Shown here: positions 1 through 11,319 of the stretch, in pieces | Numbering within the stretch: the stretch's first letter is position 1 | Layout of the letters: the number at the start of each line of letters is the position of its first letter | From: Herpomyces periplanetae | Lineage: Eukaryota > Ascomycota > Laboulbeniomycetes > Herpomycetales > Herpomycetaceae | Assembly: GCA_009733715.1 (NCBI GenBank) | Contig: WMKJ01000023.1 | Coordinates: 62,001-126,000, forward strand | Direction: 5' to 3' | DNA: 64,000 nt | Notes under the pieces: model-generated | What the model saw: the letters and a program-made list of their open reading frames with translations, nothing else | Database searches by the model: none | Told to the model about the DNA's origin: nothing | Program-made: the position numbers and the translations under genes

Positions 1-25
1 GGCTGATGAGCATTGTTGTATTCAG

Positions 26-1153
26 ATGATGTTTGTATCAGGTGAAACAGCGGAGCCAGCGGCAGAAACTACAACGTTAATCGAACACATCGTTCAGCAA
101 CAAGTTCAGGAAATGCTACGAGAATGCTCCAGTTTAGCAACCCGTCGGGGTAGTAAATCTATTGCACCGGACGACTTAATGATGTTAATTAGACATGATA
201 AGGCTAAATTATCACGGTTACGTCACTTTCTTCAATGGAAGGACGTGCGTAAAAATGTCAAGGACTCATCGGATGATAAAGCGGGCACAGATGCCGGAGA
301 TATAGCAGCAGGTGATGAAGCCTTAGGCGCAGGCATTGCTGGTCCCACTGAATTAAAGCGAAACAAGAAAGCTCGGGTTGACCTAGTATGGGATGTTGCG
401 AGTTTCTTCAATGAAACCGTACCGCCTCGCGATGACGAAGAAGAGGAAGAGGAAGAGGAGGAAATGAACTTGGCTACGCTACAGCGCCTTAAAAGTGCGG
501 ATGAGCGTACTAAGAATATGTCGCGTGAAGATTACATGCACTGGTCTGAATGTCGACAAGCATCTTTCACGTTCCGCAAGGGCAAACGGTTTCGAGAATG
601 GGCAGGATTTGCCATGTATACAGATAGCAAACCAAATGATGATATTATTGATATTCTCGGATTCTTAACGTTTGAGATAGTACAAACGTTAACAGAGGAA
701 GCTTTGAACGTTAAACGTTTGGAAGATCTCTTTCGCAAACGGAGTGGAACCACTACCACGACAGATACTGGGAGTATTTCACCAACTTTTCCGCCGACAC
801 CGACGGCAACATTATCCAGTGGAAACTCGGCGGATTCTCTGAATATATCAAAGGGTTCGCAAGATGTGGCATGCCCGACAAATGGTGTGACAGCACAACA
901 GCGGAAAAGGAAGCGTGAACCAGGCTTATTTGATTGGCCGGAAGAAATTCGGGAGCCTGTTCAAACATCTCATGTTCTTGAGGCGTTTCGCCGCTTGCAA
1001 TGTTCAACGAATAAGTCTCGAGCTATGCTAAACTTTACACCGCACATACACCGTACGCCGCTTAAACTGGTAAGTTTCTTTTTTAAAGAGGGTGATGTAT
1101 ACAGGCTAGTTTGGCCATATTTTACATGGTCAGCTAACTTGCTGCAGATTTGA
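26..1153 (+). CDS. SPT3: SAGA subunit Spt3 (5' end outside window)
   Basis: Spt3 is the TBP-interacting, histone-fold subunit of the SAGA coactivator. The protein opens with MMFVSGE, which in the family follows a short N-terminal stretch. Bases 1-25 end in TTCAG and read as an intron acceptor, so the true start codon lies left of the window. A first histone fold occupies about residues 15-75 ([19 protein letters not shown]), followed by an acidic Glu run near residue 145. A second histone fold lies around residues 205-235, with its tail near residues 320-335. A donor GTAAGT at 1070 and acceptor CTGCAG ending at 1147 remove 78 bp. This leaves a terminal exon (1148-1153) of one Ile codon plus stop, so the protein ends RTPLKLI. 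The intron is in frame with no stop, so retention would add 26 residues. Known: family and complex. Inferred: both splice sites. Confidence 0.93.
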   Translation: MMFVSGETAEPAAETTTLIEHIVQQQVQEMLRECSSLATRRGSKSIAPDDLMMLIRHDKAKLSRLRHFLQWKDVRKNVKDSSDDKAGTDAGDIAAGDEALGAGIAGPTELKRNKKARVDLVWDVASFFNETVPPRDDEEEEEEEEEMNLATLQRLKSADERTKNMSREDYMHWSECRQASFTFRKGKRFREWAGFAMYTDSKPNDDIIDILGFLTFEIVQTLTEEALNVKRLEDLFRKRSGTTTTTDTGSISPTFPPTPTATLSSGNSADSLNISKGSQDVACPTNGVTAQQRKRKREPGLFDWPEEIREPVQTSHVLEAFRRLQCSTNKSRAMLNFTPHIHRTPLKLVSFFFKEGDVYRLVWPYFTWSANLLQI

Positions 1154-1606
1154 ATGCTGTATGCATGCGTATTAGAATAAATTCAGCATGGTCCAGTGGC
1201 CAATACCATCACATGCTGGTAAGGTTGTGCGGTTTACGATACACACAACATCCACGAAAAGAAAAGCAAGTCACAACTGCTAGGATCAGGCGATAAAGTT
1301 TTCGGTGGTTACATGATTGTGACACATGGGCAGATGTTGTATTGGAATACGACCCGTGGGGTATTCTGACGAAACGCAGATGTTCGTGAAAGAAGTTTAC
1401 GGTAATGCGCATGAATGTGTGCGTGTATGCGTGCATGCACGCACGCAAGTAATGGTAAAACAAACCGGGGATTGGTAGGGTTAGAAACAGGAAAGGATTG
1501 AAGGAAAAAGGGTAAAGTAACAGGACAAATGTGGACAACTTAGCACGTTAGCTTGGGTTTGAAGTGAAGAAAGTATAATGATGCTCGATAGTACGATCAC
1601 AAATGG
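1154..1606. other. Tail-to-tail intergenic gap
   Basis: This gap separates the 3' ends of SPT3 and the CYSTM gene. Reading frames here are short and low in complexity, for example an alternating GT/GC stretch near 1410-1450. I see no gene, RNA or repeat I can support. Confidence 0.6.
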
Positions 1607-1945
1607 TCAAAATAAGCACATATCAAGGCAACAGAGCCCCGCGCACAGACCTGCACAGGCGCCCATCATGGCACTACTCCCGAGGCCACTACTACCACCA
1701 TTTTGTCCAGCTGCGTAATAATTTTGGTTAGCCTGAGGATGTTGGAAATAGCCTTGAGGTGGCATTTGCCCGGGAGTCGGATAATTCATATAGGGAGCAG
1801 ATGGCTGAGCATTATAATAGCCATTAGCGCTATTGCCCGGGACATTATATCCCGTAGCATTAGGATTGAATGGATGTCCAGTATGATGCTGGGGAGCAAA
1901 GTAAGAAGGAGGAGGACTTTGAGGTTTAGAGAACTTATCAGACAT
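1607..1945 (-). CDS. CYSTM-family cysteine-rich membrane-tail protein
   Basis: A 112-residue protein. The first ATG is at 1945; a longer frame would need a TTG start. Residues 5-85 are rich in Pro, Tyr, Gln and Asn (SPPPSY, PYMNYPTPGQMPPQGYF). The last 25 residues are Gly/Ala/Cys-rich and end CAGLCAGLCCLDMCLF, the hallmark of the CYSTM module. This is a palmitoylation-prone, cysteine-rich membrane tail found in small stress-related eukaryotic proteins, including yeast homologues. Such proteins are tail-associated with the plasma membrane. Family assignment rests on architecture and the clustered C-terminal cysteines. The specific function is unknown. It converges on SPT3 and appears intronless. 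Confidence 0.78.
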   Translation of the reverse strand: MSDKFSKPQSPPPSYFAPQHHTGHPFNPNATGYNVPGNSANGYYNAQPSAPYMNYPTPGQMPPQGYFQHPQANQNYYAAGQNGGSSGLGSSAMMGACAGLCAGLCCLDMCLF

Positions 1946-3725
1946 GATCAAGGCCGTATTATGACGATGATGTATTATTGCTTTTAGTAGGAGTAATGTT
2001 AATAAAAGCTAAGTAATATTTTTCACTAATGTTCAAAACGTAATGTTAAGTGTACGAAATCAACTAAGTCATTCCAGTAAAGTTGCCGGGAAGAAATAGC
2101 CACGGTGAAGTGAGGCAGGTAAAATTTTGTAAAAATCTAGTAGTAGATTAGTACAAAGTATGTGAAGGGATAGGCCAGTTACACTTCAGTAACATCAACG
2201 AATAGTATATTCTAATCTAATAAACCTAAGTAAGGATAGGCGACGTGTTGTGAAGTTAACGTAGAATATAAGTATGAATATACGTAGTGCAAGTGTATAT
2301 GTGGATAAAACTTGTGAAAATTAGGGAGCACAAGGTGTACAGCAGATAAAGAAATAAGTATAAGTAAACATAAATATATTTTAAAAGGATAACTTGGAAA
2401 TAAATGTAATTTTAATAGAGCCTAAGTATGGTAAAAGTTCATTTATCTTGAAAAAGCGAAATTTCTTATAAAACTCGCATCGGAAAAGTTCTAGCGTTCG
2501 GCCCGATCTCGGCATCTCCGAGAGTGTGTGGCACAGCTCTATTTCGGAGATGTTGGTCTCGGAAGCTTACCACCTGGTAAATTTCGGAACGGAAGTATTG
2601 CTAAGAAAAATTTATAATGCCAGTCAGCTCAAGTGCCAAGACCTCAGGGTTGAGCCGTGATCAGAATATGAAAGCCGAGCCCCATGGTGCCGGGATACCG
2701 AGGTCCTGTGAGGAGAAGAGTTAGTCCGGGCCTGCTGTCAATGCGAAGTTCCGATTCGGCTTTGGGCTTAAAAATGTATTTTGACGATGATGCAGGGGAA
2801 ATGGATGAAAAAGCGCTTGAATCAATGCTCGCGAACCAAACCGTTTACTCCAAATTACTTGCTAAACTCCAACTCATATTGTTGCTGGAATTTTTACATT
2901 TGGATGATCATCGGCTTAGAAATTCCCACCCGTTAGTTCATCCGTTAGTATATGGTCAGAGTATGTAAATGTAAAAAGTGTGTATGTGTACATTTATGTA
3001 TGTGTGTACGTGCAAATGCGTAACCATACCCTTGTTCTTGTTCAGTCAAACTGGTACGTTGTTTACTAGTAGTGCGTCAGGTTTACGTCATTTTCCGGTA
3101 CTGCCCGTTCCACTTTGCGCGGTCTCTCCGCTACAACCAAGTTGGTTAGAAAAAATTAACTCGGGATGAGATATCAGGTATGGCATGCTACGTTTCATGG
3201 TGTTATAAATTGGTAATATAATCTGCTTGTGTCGTGATTAAGTTTGGGTGTGGGTGCGTGGGTGCATGTGTGAACGAACTCAAGTATCATATCAACCTCA
3301 GCTTTTAGTCGTGTGTGAGTTTGGGAATGTGAAAGAACGTGTGAAAGTGAAAGAGAAAAAGAAAGAGTGTGTGCATGAGTGCACCTATACATTTCGCTAT
3401 TACTTTTCAAGGTTTCGTGATCTTGTCTAGCAGGTACAAGCTCCCTGGAACCAAAGCCCCAGAACCAGCAGCTGTCTTGGGCAAATGACATTCGTTAAAA
3501 GGTGCAGCAAAGGTGGCTATAATTAAAGGTAAAATAATCGAGTACCTATGCTCTTTCACTTTTTCAAAGCATGTGCTAAGCTGAAATTCCAAAATTTGGC
3601 CCTTAAACATGTGTGCGGACGAGAGTATTTCAATTAGCAAACGACCCATAACCTCATATCATCCTCAAGTTTTAAAAAAGTTTCATGAAAACCTCTACGC
3701 TTGTCTGCTTTAAAAGAAATTAAAC
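1946..3725. other. Gap between CYSTM gene and BNA2; weak coding hints only
   Basis: The first 500 bases are AT-rich promoter-like sequence for the leftward CYSTM gene. From 2617 to about 3490 there are short plus-strand frames that look somewhat protein-like. One is 2684-2968 (contains SALGLKMYFDDDAGEMDEK). Two shorter blocks, near 3040-3170 and 3432-3488, sit beside possible splice sites at 3177 and 3432. They could be exons of a small gene, but I recognise no family and could not build a consistent spliced frame. A GT/GA-rich stretch occupies 3230-3380. Confidence 0.3.
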
Positions 3726-5558
3726 ATGAAGAGCAAGCTAGCTAAAGTCTATTCGAAGGAAAATCTCCTTAACCTGAATGATTTCGATGTTTCGCCACGC
3801 ACGGGATTCTTACCGCGTGATCCTCCCTTAGCCCGACTCACTCAAGCGTATTATGAGCCTTGGGAGAATGTCATGAGTAATTTACACTCATTGATCATAT
3901 CAAGGCGTCTTGAGCATATTCTAATCCGCGAGTTACCCATACTCAGCACTGAATTCCTAAGCACCGAAGCTGAATGGCGACGAGCCTATGTGATCTTAAT
4001 TTTCCTAGCTCACTCGCTCATATGGGGCGGAAATCGACCCGTTGATACCGTTCCACCAAGCATATCAGTACCGTTATTGCACGTTTGTGATCATCTTGAA
4101 TTACCTCCTGTCGCAACCTATGCCGGACTGGTCCTCTGGAATTGGAAACCCATATTCGCTCATGAACCGCATGATAATTTACGGAACCTAATGACTCAAT
4201 TTACCTTTACGGGTTCCTCCGACGAATCATGGTTCTTCTTAATCAGTGTGGCAATCGAAGCTCGCGGTGGCCCAATGATATCTCTCATGCTCGAGGCAAT
4301 GCAAGCTATACATGAGAATGAAGATGCAGTGGAAGCCATTGTGACTTCATCCTTGCAGACTTTTGCACAGCGCATCGACGAAATCGCAACCATTCTCACA
4401 TATACATACGAAAATTGCAATAGTCACATCTTCTTTCATCGAATTAGACCATTTCTTGCAGGAAGCAAAAACATGTCCGATGCTGGTCTGCCGCATGGTG
4501 TGAAATATGATTGCGGCACTGGCCGTGAGATTGAGTATAAGCAATTTTCCGGTGGCAGTAATGCACAAAGCTCACTAATTCAGTTCTTTGACATAGTTCT
4601 CGGGATCGATCACCGTCCAACAGGATTTGGTAAAAAGGATAAACCTATGAATGCTAATCCAATTCCAAATAAGGAATCCAATGGCAAATTTTTAATAACC
4701 AACAGCTTCATACAGGAAATGAGAAAATATATGCCAGGCGGCCACAGAAGGTTTCTCGAACGTGTCAGCCAAATCGCCAACATCCGATCGTTCGTCGAAG
4801 CTCGGAAAGCCAATAAAGAACTTTCTCTAGCCTACGATTCCTGTCTCAAAACTCTATGCCGTATGCGTGATGAGCATATTCGATTAGTAACCCGATATAT
4901 TGTGGTTAAGAGTCGAGAAAAATATAGCGTGGTCCAAATGAATATGCTAGGACAAGTAAACCAAAGTACTGGGAATTCAGACAATTCGGATGCCAGCTCT
5001 AGCGACGATAATTCATTGTTAATTGACCCCGAAAATTCTCTTGGTAATCAAAAGAGCAATGTTGTCGGTGATAGTTTAACAAATAAGCTTAAGCGCTTCT
5101 TTTTTGCTGAAAAGTCCGTCAACAACCTTTTTCATAATCAAGCCAGATATGACAATAGCAGCACAAATGATAAAACTAGTGAAAATATCATATCAAACAG
5201 CCTGAGGGGAACTGGTGGTTCAATGTTAATTCCTTTTCTCAAACAAGCTCGAGACGAAACGATCGAGCCCGTCATAAACTCTAGTCCTTTGCCATCCCGT
5301 CCATCCATGGGCAATGTTAAAACCAGTAACATTACACCAGAAGACTCCACAGGTTTACGATGCCTGAACAAATCCACATACGTTAAACATTTTACTGATG
5401 ATTTATCATCCCTTTTTTCAACACCTCCTGTGGATTCTGACCGAATTTCCTCGCTGGTTAAACGCCGGTTTCCTGTTCCGAATTCTAAAAGAGAAATTGC
5501 CGGTTTGGCTGGAACTTGGACTCTTGATCATTGTGAAGGAGGAATATGCCATTGGTAG
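3726..5558 (+). CDS. BNA2: Indoleamine 2,3-dioxygenase (kynurenine pathway)
   Basis: A single 610-codon exon encoding a haem dioxygenase that opens the indole ring of tryptophan to N-formylkynurenine. This is the first step of de novo NAD synthesis in fungi. Diagnostic blocks are PRTGFLPRDPP near the start, RPFLAGSKNM around residue 247, the SGGSNAQSSLIQFFD substrate loop around residue 275, and DEHIRLVTRYI around residue 385, whose His is the proximal haem ligand. The conserved C-terminal block GTGGSMLIPFLKQARDET follows only after about 100 residues of Asn/Ser/Asp-rich insert. A further tail of about 90 residues follows that block. Yeast Bna2 is about 450 residues, so the insert and tail explain the extra length. 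No intron is needed. The enzyme is expected to be cytosolic. The neighbours SCO1 and the CYSTM gene suggest no shared pathway. Confidence 0.95.
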   Translation: MKSKLAKVYSKENLLNLNDFDVSPRTGFLPRDPPLARLTQAYYEPWENVMSNLHSLIISRRLEHILIRELPILSTEFLSTEAEWRRAYVILIFLAHSLIWGGNRPVDTVPPSISVPLLHVCDHLELPPVATYAGLVLWNWKPIFAHEPHDNLRNLMTQFTFTGSSDESWFFLISVAIEARGGPMISLMLEAMQAIHENEDAVEAIVTSSLQTFAQRIDEIATILTYTYENCNSHIFFHRIRPFLAGSKNMSDAGLPHGVKYDCGTGREIEYKQFSGGSNAQSSLIQFFDIVLGIDHRPTGFGKKDKPMNANPIPNKESNGKFLITNSFIQEMRKYMPGGHRRFLERVSQIANIRSFVEARKANKELSLAYDSCLKTLCRMRDEHIRLVTRYIVVKSREKYSVVQMNMLGQVNQSTGNSDNSDASSSDDNSLLIDPENSLGNQKSNVVGDSLTNKLKRFFFAEKSVNNLFHNQARYDNSSTNDKTSENIISNSLRGTGGSMLIPFLKQARDETIEPVINSSPLPSRPSMGNVKTSNITPEDSTGLRCLNKSTYVKHFTDDLSSLFSTPPVDSDRISSLVKRRFPVPNSKREIAGLAGTWTLDHCEGGICHW

Positions 5559-6156
5559 ATCGAATGTCCAGGAAGTCTAATTTTGCGCTTGTTTCGTTAG
5601 CATTGCCATTTAACTTTAAATTTTTATCATTCGTGTGTTACCATTTTATCCTGTTTATAATCCTTCACTCGACTCTTTTGTCGTTAAATTTTTTCCAGTT
5701 ATCATTATACTTCAATTTAAAGCGTAATAGCCGCAATCCTTCAACTTTTCTTTTAAAATCATCTTATTTCAATTCCATTAGCCCAAATTCTCTCCGACTT
5801 TTTGTTGTTTCTGCCCAAACCAATTCGCACAACTTCTCCCTCCAAATGACAATGCGCGAATATTTGATCACGTGCATACAGCGGTTTATTGATAATCCAG
5901 GTCCCGATAGACGGAGCTTCGGACGCTAGTTTCCCCGTCAGAACAGGTGCTTGGCGATTGACGCGCCGCCCCAAGATTGTAGTGGGTCAAGGTTGAAATT
6001 GACGAAGTTTTTTTATGCTTTAACTTTTTTTTCCAGTTTTTATTTAAAGCTTCTTTTGCTTTGTGCTATTAAAATATATTTGTAAATCATTTTAACTTAG
6101 GTGGTGAATTTGTCAATACAGAATTAAGAGTGTGCAAGCAGAATTTCTGCTCCATA
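5559..6156. other. BNA2-SCO1 intergenic region
   Basis: T-rich sequence downstream of BNA2, then probable SCO1 promoter. Overlapping frames on both strands show no family resemblance. No supported feature. Confidence 0.6.
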
Positions 6157-7198
6157 ATGAGACTACCTTATTGGTATGCTAGGTTAACGAGGCTAGTTGA
6201 CCCGTCAGTTAAATTGTTTAGAGATAATACTTTAAGGCAAAAAACGACGCGACTTGATAGATTGAATCCTTCACTAAATCGGAGGTATGCCGGAACAAAC
6301 GGTAACCATAGAACCGTGGAAGAGGTCCGGTCCCGTGCTCATCGTGGTGTATGTACGCAGGCGCGTTTATTGATGAATTGGGTGCCATATTGGAACATGT
6401 TTACTTGCTAACTATGAATTACACTACCGAAGCCATTTACTTGGAAAGCTGCGGCATTGTTCACCGTAACTGGAATCGGCTTAATTTATTATTTTAGATC
6501 GGAAAAAGAGCGTATGCAGCGCTTAAAAATTGCCCAACATACCAAAGGTGAAGGAAAGCCAAAAGTTGGTGGTCCTTTTTCCTTAATTGACCACGATGGC
6601 CAGGTTTTTACGAGCGATATGTTGAAGGGAAAGCACACTCTTGTATGCAGTAAACTACACCCCATTACGTATGTGTATCCTGTTATACTAATCATTGACT
6701 AAAGGTTTATTTTGGATTTGCACACTGTCCGGATATCTGCCCTGACGAATTGGATAAGTTATCTGTGATTCTCGACAAATTACCCGAATCGCAAGTTCCG
6801 CTACAGGCCATAATGATCTCGGTAGATCCAGTTCGCGATACACCTAGCGTGCTAAAGTCCTACTTAAAGGAGTTCCATCCGCGTATTCTCGGGCTAACCG
6901 GTTCTCATGAAGACATTAAAAACGTTTGCCGGGCTTACCGAGTTTATTTTTCCACGCCTCCCACTGTGAAACCAGGGATGGATTATTTAGTTGACCATAG
7001 TATTTATTTTTACCTTATGGGTAAGTGGGTCACATGTTCCAAGTCTTGTTATATTCTTAAAACTAACTGCATCGCCCAGACCCCGAGGGTGATTTTGTCG
7101 AAGCAATTGGCCGTAATTTGACGCCGGAACAAGCGACCAAACTCGTTGAATCGCACATATCCGACTGGAAAAAGCTTCATCGCGAGAAATCCACTTAG
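6157..7198 (+). CDS. SCO1: Mitochondrial copper chaperone Sco1 for cytochrome oxidase
   Basis: Sco1 delivers copper to the CuA site of cytochrome c oxidase from the inner mitochondrial membrane. Exons are 6157-6348, 6433-6642, 6705-7020 and 7080-7198, with donors GTATGT, GTATGC and GTAAGT. Intron 1 has a perfect TGCTAAC at 6406-6412. Exon 1 codes an Arg-rich targeting sequence. Exon 2 opens with PFTWKAAALF and a single membrane span, then VGGPFSLIDHDG. Exon 3 carries the copper-binding HCPDICPDELDKL motif and, further on, the metal-ligand His in LVDHSIYF. All joins keep phase. The start is the first in-frame ATG. MDJ1 converges on it with only 90 bp between stops. Confidence 0.95.
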
Positions 7199-7288
7199 TT
7201 CCCCTGTACATTTTAACCTAACGTGGCACATCTATATACACTTATAGTAAAAGCCATGCTCGCGATTTCATGACCCTTAGATGCGCAA

Positions 7289-9136
7289 TCATGATCCATT
7301 AGTTTTTTTTTCCGAACTCTGCTGCTCATTCGACGTTGAGTTAGCCGAATCTTCGTTTCCTGATTTACCATTTTGCGGTGAATCATTCGCAACTGGGCCA
7401 GATGAACTACCCGCCGACGTCAACGTGTTCCACGCCGCTTTCAAGAAACCACCTCGACACGATGCTTCTGCTCCGCTTTCCGATTTTAATTCGTTCGTTT
7501 TCTCACCCCCGGTAGTCTTTGCCGCGTTAACATTGAGAATTCGGCGCGCTTTCGTATCGCCAATTTCATCCGCCAATTTCTCCAGTAACTCCCGCTGATT
7601 GTTCGTTAATGATCGTGGCATACTAACCCGGAAATGAACCTTAAGATCGCCCTTGCGACTCCCATCTCCAAAGATACTATTCACAAATCCTTCGCTTGCT
7701 TTCAATCGGGGGAATCCCATTCCGCTGATTTTAATATTATCACCTGTTGATGTCCCAGGTGGAACTCTCACATTAACAGTTTTTTTTTCCAAAGTCGGTA
7801 CGGTTACTTCTCCTCCGAGTAGGGCAGTTGTAACGGGAATTGTCACATTGTATATCAGGGTCGTACCGTCTCGACCAAACTGTGGATCTGTTTCAACTCG
7901 TACTAGTAAAAACAGGTCGCCTGCCTTAAGCTGCGGTGACGATCCAGCTGAGAAGTGACCTCCAGACATCGGCATATCTCCTTCACCAGGAATTCGCAAC
8001 CTCATTCCATCTTCTATGCCAGCAGGGATATCTAAACTTAAATTTCTCCTCCTTCGTATAGCGCCAGCCCCACCACAGGCAAGACATTCGCTTCCTCGTG
8101 GGAATACCTCTCCGCTGCCCCCGCAAGCCATACACGTTGATGCCATTTGGAAACCGCTCTGTACCCAATGAACTCGAGTGCCGCTTCCATTGCAGCTAGT
8201 ACACTTAGTTTTCTTAACACCCTTCTTCATACCTAGCCCTGAGCAAGTTTCACACGTTACCAGTGTATTTAGACTAATATCCTTACGAATACCATGAGCA
8301 GCATCTTTGAGCGATACATTTATTTTCAATTCCACGTTATCACCGATAAGGATTTCATTGGCGTAATGACCAGCAGTATTTCTGCCATTTCGACGTCCAC
8401 GTTTAGTACCGGTAAACGCACCAAACAAGTCTTCAAAGTTAATCTCACCACCAGCACCAAATCCAGTTGCGCCTCCGGTACCACTAGAGCTGAATTTGAA
8501 CTCGCCAAAACCGGCGAAGGGATTTGAACCAGCGGTAAAATCACCGGATTCGGCGCCAAATGGTGCAGCGTTACCGTGACTATCGAACGCGGCTTTTTTA
8601 GCGGGGTCGGATAAAATTTCGTACGCGGCCTGACATTCCGTAAATTTGTCCTTTGCGTTGGGCTCTTTACTCGTATCTGGATGAAACTTTTTTGCTAACG
8701 CGTAATATGCCCGTTTAATATCAGCGGCGGATGCGTCACGGGATACACCAAGAACATCATAAGGGTTTTTTTGCGTAGAAAAAGAAGGGCGTGTCGCTGA
8801 TGCATGAAATTTCTGATGGCTCAATTAACATGTGTATATGTGCACATTCACTAAAAGTTTGACGAGATTTATCATGTTTCATGACAATAATACTTACGCG
8901 TACACGTGTATTTAAGAGGAACCTTGGCGAAGCGTTAACCCATCTAGTGAATCGTTAACATGACCAATTGCACAATTAACGTACGTAGACATTGAAAAGG
9001 TAAGCGCGTGAGAGTACGAGTGCACGTACCTACGATTAAATGTTGCGTGTCGCTGCGTAAGTTTTACCCCACGGTACGGTACGCAAGGACCGGTGATCCG
9101 CGCGACTTTCCAAAATTGTATTAGTATGTGCTGCAT
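7289..9136 (-). CDS. MDJ1: Mitochondrial DnaJ (Hsp40) Mdj1
   Basis: A type I J-protein that stimulates matrix Hsp70. The main exon (7289-8819) encodes the J domain NPYDVLGVSRDAS with the HPD tripeptide in KKFHPDTS, then a Gly/Phe region. Four CXXCXGXG-type zinc repeats follow (CETCSGLG, CTSCNGSG, CMACGGSG, CLACGGAG), then the C-terminal substrate domains and a Ser/Asn-rich tail. The exon has no ATG before the J domain. I join it to 9030-9136 (start ATG at 9136, donor GTACGT at 9029, acceptor ending at 8820). This supplies a basic, acid-poor presequence starting MQHILIQFWKVARITG and restores phase through the codon AG|C. Predicted length is 545 residues, against about 511 for the yeast protein. 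The main exon is certain. The first exon is inferred. Confidence 0.92.
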
Positions 9137-10576
9137 GGCGTTGCGTTAACCATATACTACGACGCTTTCGTGATAAAAACGCGTTCACGTAGACTTGACT
9201 GAGCCTTCTCGCTAACCCGTTCACGCCTGCTCACACACGCGCACGCGCGTACATCCACACACACACTCTCTCTTACTTCGCACCTTACACAACCTTTGTA
9301 CTGCTATCCAGCTTGTATAAATTTCTTGTTAGTAAAGTCTGTTACCTTCAACCAGATAATTTTGTCACACCAAAACTCTTCCCACAATTAATCAACTTTA
9401 ATCACAACAAATTGTCAATGTTAGGCGTAAATCAGCGTGATAATTTTAATCGTTACCATCAATTTTTCCAATTAAAACGCTTATTTAAATAGTACAATCA
9501 AGTAAATATTTAACACCAGGTTAACACAATACAATGCGCAACTATGCCCGTGTTCACGCCCATGTCTACTTTATCGTCCGCGCGTCTAATGGGCGATCAC
9601 ATTTAGCCTCCATCGGACGCGGCAAAACCTTTTTCACCGGATATGTCGGATTAAGTTTAATCCCTTGGATAGATCACGTGTAAAGCCGGTCCGCCAAACC
9701 GACTGCTAGAATTACATAGGCAAGGGGTATTTGGCATGGAATGAATATTGAAGAGATTACGTGTGTCGGGTAAAAGCTCGTGGGCAACTATGCATGACGG
9801 AGTTCAATCGCATGTATGCTTGCAATGTAATAAGCATACCGTTGCTAAATTGACAATCCCACGTGGACGCGGCGGGCATGAATCACGTGCTAGCGAGGAG
9901 GCGATATCGACGGCCGATTTCGGGGAGGGTGTAGATAAACGAAAAGTGAGCAAATCTCTTTAGGTAAATTACCACGACATTGGTATGATGTTGAATAAAG
10001 TCGACGAAAATAAATGGATTGCAATACGTGGGGTAGGAAGGGTAATGACGGATTGGGGGATCTGACAATCAGACTTGGTATAGGATGTTACGATATATTG
10101 GCGTGAAAAATGGTACGAGACAGATACAATAAACAGCTTGCTTGAACGTGAAATAAAGGCCCTCCGTTATCATAAAATGATATGAGAAAAAAACACAACA
10201 TCGAATAACTGTCGCGGCACTTCATGTCGCAATGAGAAATCAGCCAGGGTATAATATTTTTCGCAGTAAAGACATCGATAGCTCGAGTACACATCCATCA
10301 CAGTCACCGTACGCGTTAAATTTTCTAAACTATCACGCCACAACCGTTATCAATCGACTCACTAGACTTTACTATTTCAAGTCGAGGTTAATCAGTAAAA
10401 ATTTAATGGTGAATTAAAAGTTCCGATGGTCAAAAATTCACGTAAGTAGTTTTGACGACGACCAAAAAAGTCATTCCTATGACTATTCACATAGGTTATA
10501 ACATAAAACTGGAACTTCTGGCATTGCTTGTATTAGCGCGCGTATAAATGTAATAGCTTATCCTGCCACATAAGTA
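9137..10576. other. Gene-poor stretch upstream of MDJ1
   Basis: An AC/CT-rich block lies near 9225-9280. A 49-codon plus-strand ORF at 9534-9683 (starts MRNYARVHAHVYFIV) has a hydrophobic C-terminal half. It could be a small mitochondrial membrane protein, but I cannot match it to a family with confidence. Nothing else is supported up to the SAP30 stop. Confidence 0.4.
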
Positions 10577-11319
10577 TTATCTCCGCCGAGTGGGAGATAC
10601 ATACAGCTTCAGAGCTTTACCTGTACCAGTTATTAGGGATTCCATTAGCAAATTAATCAAAAATTATAAAATTTATCGGAAATTCTTGCATACTTGAATA
10701 ACGAATCTTCAAGAAAAATTCAGCCATAACGTCAATTTCGTAGATAGGTAAAGCATTAAAGTGTCGCTTAATTGCGCGGGCTAAAAATTTTTGGGAAACT
10801 AAGGGTCGATGTGAGGCTCGAGTAAAATTTGTGGCAGCACCAAATCGGCCACTCTGAGACGAATATTTATCGCATGAATCGAAATTTGAGTTTTGAAAAA
10901 GGCTACTGCGGTTTCGTGAAGAGTAAAGCATGGTTTGAGATAAGCGCCCGTACCGACTAACGGACAGCTGAATTTGTGTAGAAGGACTTGAGAAGCAAAC
11001 TGGAACGAGTAACCGGTAAGTTGATCTATATCTTCGTAAAAGGTCCGCATCTTGTTTTGACCAATCGATCTGATATACAATATAATATATAGTTAAGTAA
11101 GTGTCCGTGATGATTTAAAAATGGTTTTGCCAGAAGACAAAAATTTTGGGTACTTACGGCAACAGGTAGTGAAGGGTTGATCTCATGATGGTTAGCAACG
11201 CCATTTTTAGTTCTGATTCCGTTGCTGGACGTGTGGTTTAAATTGTTGCTGGTTGACCTTCGATTTGCTTTGCTAGAATTAACACACGTTGCGCTGGAAG
11301 TATCGGCAGAATTAGACAT
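10577..11319 (-). CDS. SAP30: Sin3-binding protein Sap30-like
   Basis: Sap30 is a small bridging subunit of Sin3/Rpd3 histone deacetylase complexes. Exons on the minus strand are 11319-11158, 11069-10694 and 10620-10577, giving 193 residues. Exon 1 codes a Ser/Asn-rich tail. Exon 2 starts IDWSKQDADLLRRYRSTYRL, matching the start of the Sap30 Sin3-binding domain (fungal and animal proteins share LRRYR/LRKYK). It then has a Ser-rich spacer and the second half LARAIKRHFNALPIYEIDV. Exon 3 adds a short basic tail ending SPTRRR. Donors are GTAAGT and GTATGC, and TTTGCTAAT precedes the last acceptor. The spacer splits the domain and is longer than usual. An alternative is to read past the last donor, ending NFIIFD. 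The call is inferred from domain pattern only. Confidence 0.78.

Noticed and set aside
1409-1450. GT/GC alternating stretch as possible Z-DNA or regulatory repeat
   Set aside because: Short and imperfect, and similar tracts appear in several AT/GT-rich spacers. No evidence of function.
2684-2968. Possible Sec61-beta-like small gene, from GPVRRRVSPGLLS and SALGLKMYFDDDAG
   Set aside because: The membrane span and the GLKV(D/G)P block that define Sec61-beta are absent, and no consistent splicing restores them.
5546-5929. Open frame after BNA2 with Asn/Phe-rich sequence
   Set aside because: Overlaps the BNA2 stop, is T-rich and low in complexity, and has no family resemblance. Most likely untranslated sequence.
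8521-8545. tRNA B-box-like GGTTCAAATCC on the minus strand
   Set aside because: It lies inside the Gly/Phe-coding region of MDJ1 and no A box or cloverleaf can be formed around it.
9534-9683. 49-codon ORF that might be an ATP synthase subunit k homologue
   Set aside because: Resemblance is limited to a few hydrophobic and glycine positions. Too weak to name.
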